A DNA stretch of 6,399 nt from the NCBI GenBank assembly GCA_903832395.1, contig CAILBF010000159.1:1-6399 (forward strand), given 5' to 3'. Numbering within the stretch: the stretch's first letter is position 1; each line of letters opens with the position of its first letter. Under the pieces are notes generated by a model, which was not told the DNA's origin, did no database searches, and saw only the letters and a list, made by a program, of their open reading frames with translations. Positions 1 to 5,782 of this stretch are shown in pieces. The stretch comes from an uncultured Actinomycetes bacterium. Its GTDB lineage: Bacteria > Actinomycetota > Actinomycetes > Nanopelagicales > Nanopelagicaceae. The position numbers and the translations under genes were made by a program.

Positions 1-513
1 ATTGAAAATATTCACCGCAGCGAATTGAATGCACTGGAAGAGGCCGCCGCCTACTCACAACTTCTCAATGACTTTGCATGTACACATGAAGAGCTCGCGC
101 AAAAACTTGGGCGCTCTAGACCGCTTATTTCAAACACAATTCGTTTGATGAATCTTCCAACTTCCGTACAGAGCAAAGTCGCTTCAGGTGCAATTAGTGC
201 CGGCCACGCGCGTGCTTTACTAGGTTTGAGCGACACGCATGCAATCGAGAGCCTTGCCAAGCGTATTGTTGACGAAGGCTTGAGTGTTCGTGCAATTGAA
301 GAGATCATTTCTAGCAACGCACCTAAATCCAAGAAAAAGAAAGTTAAAACAGTTACTTCAAGCATTGTTGAATTTAATGAAATTGCCGAACGAATCGGTG
401 ATGCCTTAGATACCAGAGTGACCATTCAAGGCAGCGTTAAAAAAGGGACGATCGTTGTTGAGTTTGCAGGAGCAGAGGATTTAAAGAGGATCACGCAAGC
501 GATTGCAGATTAA
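1..513 (+). CDS. parB: ParB chromosome-partitioning protein, 3' part (5' end outside window)
   Basis: This is the C-terminal 170 residues of ParB, the CTP-dependent clamp that loads at parS sites near the origin and, with ParA, segregates the chromosome. Frame 1 is open from the first base, so the gene begins before the window; the TTG at 25 is internal and not a start. Residues 1-15 carry the ENxxR..LN.LEEA nucleotide-binding motif of the N-terminal CTPase domain (ENIHR at 2-6). A helix-turn-helix follows at about 28-53 with the typical GRSRPLISN recognition segment (37-45). A lysine-rich linker (about 108-114) leads to the C-terminal dimerisation domain (about 119-170), which ends in the usual GTIVVEF..AEDLKRI pattern. 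The residues after GLSVR are AIEEI where many ParBs have QTE, a minor deviation. The stop codon overlaps that of the convergent aminotransferase. parA is expected just upstream. Confidence 0.95.
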   Translation: MENIHRSELNALEEAAAYSQLLNDFACTHEELAQKLGRSRPLISNTIRLMNLPTSVQSKVASGAISAGHARALLGLSDTHAIESLAKRIVDEGLSVRAIEEIISSNAPKSKKKKVKTVTSSIVEFNEIAERIGDALDTRVTIQGSVKKGTIVVEFAGAEDLKRITQAIAD

Positions 514-521
514 GAAATCTG
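506..521. repeat. Inverted repeat across the convergent parB/aminotransferase stops
   Basis: CAGATT (506-511) and AATCTG (516-521) form a perfect 6-bp inverted repeat around a 4-base loop AAGA. It spans both stop codons: parB TAA at 511-513 and the aminotransferase TAA at 512-510 on the - strand. Since there is no intergenic space, any termination signal for the two converging transcripts must lie in coding sequence. This repeat is AT-rich and has no T tract on either side, so it does not meet the pattern of an intrinsic terminator. It may be chance. Confidence 0.3.
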
Positions 522-1772
522 GTTGCTCCCACGTCGCGACATTTCAGTTTTTATAACCCCACCCAAAGCTTTAACACCATCACGGATGCGCTCTGGTGTT
601 GGGTAGCAGTACGACAAGCGAAGTGACCAAGAACCAAAACCATCGGAATAAAAAGCAGTACCCGGAACGTAAGCAACCTTGGCAACAATTGCCTTTGGCA
701 TTAACGCGGTGGTATCAATTTCCGGCGGCAAAGTAACCCACACATAAAAACCACCACCAGGTTTCGTCCACTTAGCAACGGCTGGGAAATACTCGTCCAG
801 GGATTCCAACATCGCATCACGACGCACTTTATATAAATCACAAAAAGAGGAGATCTGATCGCGCCAAGGCTGTTCAGCTAAATAACTAGAGATTGCTAAC
901 TGCGCAAAATTAGAGGGACACAAAATGGAAGACTCGCTAGCGATTACTAGTTTCTCTTTCAGTGACGGTGGGACTAGCGCCCAGCCCACACGAAGTCCAG
1001 GAGCGATTGTCTTCGAAAAAGTTCCAAGATAGATAACATTCTCTGAATCCTCTGCGCGCATGGCGTTAGGCGAGGGCTTGTCAAAACCAAGAAGTCCATA
1101 TGGGTTATCTTCAACCACAAAAATTCCAGCGTCGCGGCAGATAGTCAAAATCTCTGTCCGCCGTTCAGTAGTTAATAAAACACCTGAAGGGTTATGGTAG
1201 TTCGGGATCATGTACAAAAACTTTATTTTGCGACCCGCAGCACGCACACTGACAATTGCTTCGCGCAGAGCTTGCGGAACTAAACCAGAGTCATCGGTTT
1301 CAACGTGGATAACTGAAGCCTCGTATTGGTGGAAAGTGCCGAGCGCGCCGACATATGAAGGTGCCTCCGCCAAAACAACATCACCTGGATCGATAAAAAT
1401 GCGGGAGATTAAATCGAGGGCCTGTTGCGAGCCAGTTGTAACCAAAACATCGTCAGGGTTTGCACGGATTCCTTCGAGCGCCATAACTTCACAAATCTGC
1501 TCACGTAGTTTGGGATGGCCTTGGCCGCTGCCGTACTGCAACGCTTCGGCGCCATTACTCAGAATTAATTTGGACATGACATCGGCCATCATCGGCATAG
1601 GAAAATCTGAAAGATTTGGCATCCCGCCAGCCAACGAGACAATCTCAGGCCTTGATGCAACGGCAAATAGAGAGCGAATTTCACTTGGCTTCATGTGCGC
1701 AGCCCGGCTTGCAAAGCGCTCTTCTAGGTTTTGAGGAGCTCCAGTTGCAAAACGATTCACAATGTCAGACAT
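510..1772 (-). CDS. PLP-dependent aminotransferase, class I/II (fold type I)
   Basis: This 420-residue cytoplasmic enzyme should transfer an amino group from an amino acid to a 2-oxoacid using pyridoxal phosphate. The active-site set is complete: TGSQQ phosphate-cup segment (113-117), Tyr140, Asn194 in HNPSG, Asp222 in EDNPY (binds the pyridine nitrogen), Schiff-base Lys254 in TFSKTIAPGLRVGW, and the substrate-carboxylate Arg385 in SLRLS. The N-terminal segment with M.PSEIR and VSLAGG resembles the LysN / 2-aminoadipate / kynurenine aminotransferase-like group, which is also the catalytic part of MocR regulators. There is no GntR helix-turn-helix, so it is an enzyme and not a MocR factor. Substrate is not determinable; 2-aminoadipate, branched-chain and aromatic amino acids are all possible. 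It is the last gene of the - strand cluster, 41 bases after cwlM, and its stop overlaps that of parB. No well-spaced Shine-Dalgarno sequence precedes ATG 1772 (a GAGG lies only 2 bases away), and Met27 is an alternative start. Confidence 0.9.
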   Translation of the reverse strand: MSDIVNRFATGAPQNLEERFASRAAHMKPSEIRSLFAVASRPEIVSLAGGMPNLSDFPMPMMADVMSKLILSNGAEALQYGSGQGHPKLREQICEVMALEGIRANPDDVLVTTGSQQALDLISRIFIDPGDVVLAEAPSYVGALGTFHQYEASVIHVETDDSGLVPQALREAIVSVRAAGRKIKFLYMIPNYHNPSGVLLTTERRTEILTICRDAGIFVVEDNPYGLLGFDKPSPNAMRAEDSENVIYLGTFSKTIAPGLRVGWALVPPSLKEKLVIASESSILCPSNFAQLAISSYLAEQPWRDQISSFCDLYKVRRDAMLESLDEYFPAVAKWTKPGGGFYVWVTLPPEIDTTALMPKAIVAKVAYVPGTAFYSDGFGSWSLRLSYCYPTPERIRDGVKALGGVIKTEMSRRGSNQIS

Positions 1773-1773
1773 G

Positions 1774-1798
1774 ACCTCAGTCTGCCATACGGCGAGGT
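1774..1798 (-). promoter_or_regulatory. Possible leader stem-loop before the aminotransferase start
   Basis: Read on the - strand, ACCTC, GCC, loop GTAT, GGC, a 5-base bulge AGACT, then GAGGT can fold into an 8-bp GC-rich stem with one bulge. The 3' arm contains GAGG, the only Shine-Dalgarno-like sequence, and ends one base before the ATG at 1772. If it forms, it would limit independent initiation and make translation depend on ribosomes arriving from cwlM, or act as a weak 3' barrier after cwlM. It fills most of the 41-base gap. The role is inference; only the complementarity is seen. Confidence 0.3.
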
Positions 1799-1813
1799 AG
1801 CCCCGAACGGTAT

Positions 1814-2806
1814 TTAACGGCGGATGCCAGCACTGCGTAAATCAGAGATACGCAGAGTTCCAGTCTTCGCATCATCTTCAGCGGCTAAATAAAGCCGTTG
1901 AATAGCGATAACGAGCGCCTCAGCAATCGCATCACGGAAATCAGGACGAGAAATCCGCTCAACATCACCGGGGCTACTGGCATAGCCGAGGTCAATCTGC
2001 ACTGCAGGGGCTCGCGTTAGGCGCAATAAATCCCATGTTTTTGCATGCGTTCGACAGTTAACTAAATCCGTCCGTGCACAAATTTCACGTTGAACCAAGG
2101 ATGCAAAACGCTCACCAACAATTGAGTGAACACCATGAGCATCACTGCCGTAAAAATAAGTTGCAGTTCCACGTGCATGCTCATTTATATATTGATCAAG
2201 GTGTAGTGAAATCATTAAATCCGCATTGCTTTGATTTGTAAATGCGATGCGCTCAGTCTCAGTTGGATTATTTGAAGCTCCCCGAGTTAAAAATACCGAT
2301 GCACCGAGGGCAAGCAAGCGACCTTCAGTTCGAAGCGCAACATCGTAGACAAGGGCGTCATCACCATCTGGATTCAAAACAATTACTTTATTCGCAAGTG
2401 CCGGCCCACGATTTCGCCGTGTTGCATTTTCTCGCATAGCCAAAGGAGCACCGCCGGATACAACGCGAGTTAAACGAAGTAAGGAGATAATAGTTGCAGG
2501 GCCACACTTGCCATCAATGTTTATGCCAACAGATTTTTGAAACTCTTTAACAGCAGTCTCGGTGCGTGCTCCATAAATTCCATCAACTCGTCCGCAATCA
2601 AATCCCATTTCAGTTAAGCGAGATTGAAGCGCAGCGACATCATCACCTCGCATTAAGGGAGACGCTTGTAAATTTAAAGAGCGATCCCCAAGTTTCCATC
2701 GGGCCTCTTCAAGTGCCCGAGCGGTAACGGCATCAATAACACCAGTAACACTTAACCCACGGCTCTGTTGAAATGAGCGTATCTGCGATTCATTTAACTC
2801 AGGCAT
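1814..2806 (-). CDS. cwlM: CwlM-like N-acetylmuramoyl-L-alanine amidase homologue, probably catalytically inactive
   Basis: The 330-residue protein has an N-terminal half-repeat of a peptidoglycan-binding domain (about 4-36, FQQSRGL.VTG), a complete PG_binding_1 repeat (about 51-110, DDVAALQSRL, VDGIYG, FQ), and a C-terminal Amidase_3 domain (about 139-306). There is no signal peptide, so it should stay in the cytoplasm. Active Amidase_3 enzymes bind zinc through His, Glu and His and use a catalytic Glu. Here the DPGHGG motif reads NPDGDD (145-150) with no His, the ligand Glu region is degenerate, His202 in SLHLD is kept, and the catalytic Glu position is Asp272 in VQIDLGY. This and the position between trxA and parB match mycobacterial CwlM, a PknB-phosphorylated regulator that activates MurA and contacts MurJ. 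The short tail after 306 has Thr315 and Thr317 in a KTGT segment. ATG 2806 is the first possible start: an in-frame TAG lies at 2815-2813. Orthology is strong; function is transferred from mycobacteria. Confidence 0.85.
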   Translation of the reverse strand: MPELNESQIRSFQQSRGLSVTGVIDAVTARALEEARWKLGDRSLNLQASPLMRGDDVAALQSRLTEMGFDCGRVDGIYGARTETAVKEFQKSVGINIDGKCGPATIISLLRLTRVVSGGAPLAMRENATRRNRGPALANKVIVLNPDGDDALVYDVALRTEGRLLALGASVFLTRGASNNPTETERIAFTNQSNADLMISLHLDQYINEHARGTATYFYGSDAHGVHSIVGERFASLVQREICARTDLVNCRTHAKTWDLLRLTRAPAVQIDLGYASSPGDVERISRPDFRDAIAEALVIAIQRLYLAAEDDAKTGTLRISDLRSAGIRR

Positions 2807-2819
2807 AGGTTTCTACCTA
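2806..2819 (-). promoter_or_regulatory. cwlM ribosome-binding site inside a short inverted repeat
   Basis: The 14-base gap between trxA and cwlM reads TTAGGTAGAAACCT before the ATG. The AGG of the likely Shine-Dalgarno sequence (2818-2816) sits 9 bases upstream of the start. TAGGT, loop AGAA and ACCTA form a 5-bp stem that includes both the Shine-Dalgarno bases and the A of the start codon. The trxA stop (2823-2821) is one base upstream of the stem, so a ribosome finishing trxA would open it. This suggests translational coupling, though a 5-bp stem with two G-C pairs is weak. Confidence 0.35.
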
Positions 2820-2820
2820 A

Positions 2821-3144
2821 TTATGCAATAAAGGTTTCAAGCTCTTTCAACATCGCTGGCTTTGGTCGAGCACCAACAATAGTTTTAACAACTTCACCAT
2901 TTACAAACACATACATCGCTGGAATTGATGTAATGCCGTATTTAATTGCAATTGCAGATTCATTATCTGTATTCAGTTTTACAATCTTTAATTTAGCGCC
3001 ATGCTCATTTGAAATGTCTTCAAGAATTGGTCCAACTGCTCGGCAAGGTCCACACCATTCAGCCCAGAAATCAACGAGAACAGGGGTACTACTTTTTAAA
3101 ACCTCAGCATCAAAAGTTGCGGTTGTAACGTTAGGCAAAGCCAT
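2821..3144 (-). CDS. trxA: Thioredoxin
   Basis: This 107-residue cytoplasmic thioredoxin reduces protein disulfides and is itself recycled by the thioredoxin reductase encoded just upstream. The classic WCGPC active site is at 30-34 (Cys31, Cys34), preceded by VLVDFWA, with buried Asp25, and the cis-proline Pro75 is in SIPAM. The length is the usual one for TrxA, with no added domain or signal peptide. ATG 3144 is chosen over an in-frame ATG at 3213 because it gives the family's normal N-terminus, has GGAG at 3155-3152 seven bases upstream, and avoids a 32-base overlap with trxB. The gap to trxB is 37 bases and to cwlM 14, so the three are almost surely co-transcribed. Confidence 0.97.
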   Translation of the reverse strand: MALPNVTTATFDAEVLKSSTPVLVDFWAEWCGPCRAVGPILEDISNEHGAKLKIVKLNTDNESAIAIKYGITSIPAMYVFVNGEVVKTIVGARPKPAMLKELETFIA

Positions 3145-3151
3145 GTGAAAT

Positions 3152-3156
3152 CTCCA
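3152..3156 (-). promoter_or_regulatory. Ribosome-binding site deciding the trxA start
   Basis: TGGAG on the - strand lies 7 bases before ATG 3144 and supports this start over the upstream in-frame ATG at 3213, which would lie inside trxB. Flanking AATC and GATT could place the GGA in the loop of a 4-bp stem, which is too short to argue for a regulatory role. Confidence 0.7.
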
Positions 3157-3181
3157 GATTCGTATATGTAATAAAGAAAGT

Positions 3182-4111
3182 TTAGTGGTGGGAGAGAAAT
3201 TTCTCAGCATCAAGGGCCGCTTGGCAACCCGAGCCTGCCGCCGTAATCGCTTGGCGGTAGGTGTGGTCTACAAGGTCTCCACAAGCAAAAACGCCTGGGA
3301 TATTTGTTCGTGTTGATTGGCCTACAACCTCAACATAACCCTCACTATCGAGAGTGACTTGCGAAGTGATCAGTTCACTACGTGGGACATGGCCTATAGC
3401 GACAAAGAGGCCAGTAAGCGCGAGTTCGCTCTCACTACCATCTACCGTGTTGCGCAACTTAAGCCCTGAAACCTTAGTGTCACCGAGGACATCAATAACC
3501 TCAGTATTCCAAAGAAGTTCAATTTTAGGATTAGCTGCCGCGCGATCGGCCATAATTTTTGATGCACGCAATGAATCACGGCGATGAATCAAAATTACTT
3601 TGCTAGCAAACTTAGTTAAGAAATTAGCCTCTTCAACGGCTGAGTCTCCCCCGCCAACGACTGCAATAACTTGGTCACGGAAAAAGAATCCATCACAGGT
3701 TGCACACCACGAAACACCGTGGCCAGATAATCTTTTTTCATTTACTAAACCGATTTCGCGGTAAGCCGATCCCATAGCAAGAATAACGGCTTTGGCCTTA
3801 ATAGTATTTCCGGAGCCATCAACTAAGGTCTTTATATCTCCAAGCAAATCCATTTCAACTATGTCGTCGGTAACTAACTCCGTACCGAAGCGCTTAGCTT
3901 GTTTGCGCATATTGTCCATAAGGTCAGGACCCATTACGCCATCGACAAATCCCGGAAAGTTTTCAACCTCTGTCGTGTTCATTAACGCACCACCAGCAGT
4001 AACAGAACCCTCATAAATAACTGGATTTAACTGCGCACGCGATGCATAAATGGCCGCTGTATATCCAGCAGGTCCCGAACCAACAATAACGAGATCTCTA
4101 ACTTCACTCAT
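3182..4111 (-). CDS. trxB: Thioredoxin-disulfide reductase (NADPH, FAD)
   Basis: This 309-residue low-molecular-weight flavoenzyme passes electrons from NADPH through FAD and a redox disulfide to thioredoxin, encoded next to it. The FAD-binding GSGPAG is at 11-16, followed by the GGALM..T.VENFPGF segment (40-55). The redox-active CATC is at 136-139. The NADPH domain has VGGGDSA (152-158) and HRRDS (176-180), the latter typical for binding the 2'-phosphate of NADPH. The second FAD segment GVFACGD is at 273-279, followed by YRQAITAAGSG (285-295). Length and domain order are standard, with nothing missing. The ATG at 4111 has AAGGGG (4122-4117) five bases upstream. It lies 33 bases after murJ. 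In many actinobacteria sigM and its anti-sigma factor lie between murJ and trxB; here they do not. Confidence 0.97.
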   Translation of the reverse strand: MSEVRDLVIVGSGPAGYTAAIYASRAQLNPVIYEGSVTAGGALMNTTEVENFPGFVDGVMGPDLMDNMRKQAKRFGTELVTDDIVEMDLLGDIKTLVDGSGNTIKAKAVILAMGSAYREIGLVNEKRLSGHGVSWCATCDGFFFRDQVIAVVGGGDSAVEEANFLTKFASKVILIHRRDSLRASKIMADRAAANPKIELLWNTEVIDVLGDTKVSGLKLRNTVDGSESELALTGLFVAIGHVPRSELITSQVTLDSEGYVEVVGQSTRTNIPGVFACGDLVDHTYRQAITAAGSGCQAALDAEKFLSHH

Positions 4112-4116
4112 TTAAA

Positions 4117-4122
4117 CCCCTT
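4117..4122 (-). promoter_or_regulatory. trxB ribosome-binding site
   Basis: AAGGGG on the - strand is 5 bases before ATG 4111 and is one of the two strongest Shine-Dalgarno matches in the window. TTAGA, loop AAAA, TCTAA (4134-4121) could form a 5-bp AT-rich stem immediately upstream, which overlaps the AA of the site but is probably too weak to matter. Confidence 0.7.
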
Positions 4123-4144
4123 AGATTTTTCTAACACACCTATA

Positions 4145-5782
4145 TTATTCTGCTTCTGGTTCACGTTTAACCAAAGATTTACGCAAGTGAAGGATCATCG
4201 AGATTTCCTCCACTCCGGCGGCCTTGCTGGCGACTAAATAACCCAGGAAAGCCAAGAGCATTACAACCAGAAGCTCACCTGCACGGGCGGCATGAGATAG
4301 ACGCACTCCGACCCATGAGATGTATTGCGTGAGACCAAACAACGGCGCCATTACACCTACTGCGGTTCCAGCTAAACGAAGGTGTTGTCCAAGGAAATCT
4401 CTAATTGTGAGCGACCCAGTGTGCCTTTTGAGTAATAAAAGTGTGATTGGTAGACCAAGTATGTAACTAATCGAGAAGGCGGCCCCAAGACCGATTGTGA
4501 CCCACTGATTCTTAAGCACATGAAGGAATAAGTATGAAAGACCGACCGAAATAATATTTATTAGTAAAATAGAAACTACCTGGGTCCGAGTATCTTCAAA
4601 AGCATTAAAACCACGGATAAGTATCAAATTTATCGAGAACGCGACAAGACCCAAGCTCATGGCAGCTAAAACAAAGCCGATATACCGTGAATCTTCGGCA
4701 GAAATTCCAACAAAGATAACCTGAGTAATGAGCGGGCCAAAGAATAAAAAGGCAACCCCGCTCGGGATAGTTATAACTCCCACTAATTTAATTGCCCTAA
4801 TTAATTGAAGTCGGACCTCTTCTCTATTTTTAGCAAGCGCCTGCCTAGAGATATGCGGCAAGATTGCGGTAATAATCGAGATGGTGACGATTGAATAAGG
4901 CAGCAACATAACGTAGTAAGCGTATGTATAAGGCGTGTACCCAACTCCTCGAGTGATGCCCTCTTTAGCACTTCGTACTGCGGCACTTGTTGCAACGTTC
5001 ACAGTTACTAAGTAGCCAAGTTGTGCAATTAAAACATAAAGCAAAGTCCAACCAGCTAAACCAAAGGACTTTCCTAATCCCGCTAAACCCCACTGCGGTC
5101 GTAACTTAACTCCCAGACGTTTAATAACCGGAAACAACACAAGGGCTTGAACAACAACACTTATGGATGTACCCCAACCGAGAATTTGTACTTGAGACGA
5201 TGCGATTGTGTCAATGGAAACTTTCTGCGAGAAAACAAGAAATCCTCCGAAGAGTGCAATTCCAACAATATTATTTGCAATCGGCGCCCACATAAGCGGA
5301 CCAAAAGAACCACGCGCGTTGGCGACTTGACCCAGCATTGTGAATAGACCAAGGAAAAAGATTTGCGGCAAGCAGTAACGCGTAAATGCGATAGCAATCT
5401 CTTTTTCAGCCTCAAACCCTGGCGTAAAGAACTCAGGGGCGTATAAGCGAACAAGTGCAGGTGCGAAATACATACCAACGACGACGAGAACCAACAAAAT
5501 AATTGAGATTGTTGTAATTAGGCGCGAAGCAAAACCATCGCCACCATCATCATGATCAAAGGAGCGAACTAGCTGCGGAATAAATATTGCAGTTAAAGCG
5601 CCCCCAACGAGCAAGTTATATAAAATGTTGGGCATTGTGTTTGCAACATTGTAAGTATCAGCTAGAAGCGCAGTACCAAGAACAGCAACGATTAAAATTC
5701 CACGGATAAATCCAGTGATACGCGAAATAATGGTTCCAAGAGCCATGATCCCTGAGGCTCGAAAGAGTTCATTAGATTTCAC
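4145..5782 (-). CDS. murJ: Lipid II flippase MurJ (MviN family, MOP superfamily)
   Basis: MurJ flips undecaprenyl-linked lipid II from the cytoplasmic to the outer face of the membrane for peptidoglycan synthesis. The 545-residue protein shows 14 hydrophobic segments, roughly at 12-40, 57-72, 87-108, 134-150, 163-185, 203-222, 243-265, 285-309, 332-356, 367-388, 401-422, 428-452, 468-489 and 503-519. Arg21, Arg27 (SRITGFIR) and Asp42 in the first helix pair match in spacing the essential Arg18, Arg24 and Asp39 of E. coli MurJ. The NVANTMPNILYNLL.GGAL segment (45-63) is typical. The GTG start at 5782 is chosen because AAAGGGG lies 7 bases upstream and the protein then begins just before the first helix; an in-frame ATG at 5893 would add 37 polar residues and overlap the previous gene by 122 bases. 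The C-terminus ends about 26 residues after the last helix, so the pseudokinase domain found in mycobacterial MviN is absent. Confidence 0.93.
   Translation of the reverse strand: MKSNELFRASGIMALGTIISRITGFIRGILIVAVLGTALLADTYNVANTMPNILYNLLVGGALTAIFIPQLVRSFDHDDGGDGFASRLITTISIILLVLVVVGMYFAPALVRLYAPEFFTPGFEAEKEIAIAFTRYCLPQIFFLGLFTMLGQVANARGSFGPLMWAPIANNIVGIALFGGFLVFSQKVSIDTIASSQVQILGWGTSISVVVQALVLFPVIKRLGVKLRPQWGLAGLGKSFGLAGWTLLYVLIAQLGYLVTVNVATSAAVRSAKEGITRGVGYTPYTYAYYVMLLPYSIVTISIITAILPHISRQALAKNREEVRLQLIRAIKLVGVITIPSGVAFLFFGPLITQVIFVGISAEDSRYIGFVLAAMSLGLVAFSINLILIRGFNAFEDTRTQVVSILLINIISVGLSYLFLHVLKNQWVTIGLGAAFSISYILGLPITLLLLKRHTGSLTIRDFLGQHLRLAGTAVGVMAPLFGLTQYISWVGVRLSHAARAGELLVVMLLAFLGYLVASKAAGVEEISMILHLRKSLVKREPEAE

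Noticed and set aside
533..552. Possible parB terminator: palindrome GTCGCGAC followed by TTTTT
   Set aside because: The palindrome has no loop, so it could form only a 2-bp stem around four bases, and the T run begins 8 bases later. It lies in aminotransferase coding sequence.
1304..1312. DnaA-box-like TTATCCACG on the - strand
   Set aside because: It is a single site one mismatch from TTATCCACA, inside the aminotransferase coding sequence, with no cluster or AT-rich unwinding region. The replication origin is not in this window.
1210..1734. 174-codon open frame on the + strand opposite the aminotransferase
   Set aside because: It is antisense to a gene with a complete set of catalytic motifs, and its translation shows no domain pattern and has the mixed composition of a shadow frame.
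3145..3213. Longer N-terminus for thioredoxin starting at ATG 3213
   Set aside because: It would overlap trxB, has no good ribosome-binding site and adds 23 residues not typical for TrxA. The start at 3144 has GGAG at the right distance.
4157..4172. parS-like sequence (TGGTTCACGTTTAACC) in the 3' end of murJ, near the parB gene
   Set aside because: It matches only 12 of 16 bases of the consensus TGTTTCACGTGAAACA and lacks the central CACGTG. A match this loose is expected by chance about 0.2 times in a window this size. Weaker versions at about 2081-2096 (11/16) and 2166-2181 (10/16) are also below what ParB usually binds.
5161..5478. 105-codon open frame on the - strand inside murJ
   Set aside because: It lies in another frame of a well-supported membrane protein gene and looks like its by-product. 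The same holds for frames at 51-425, 3354-3587, 3792-4016 and 4801-4995.
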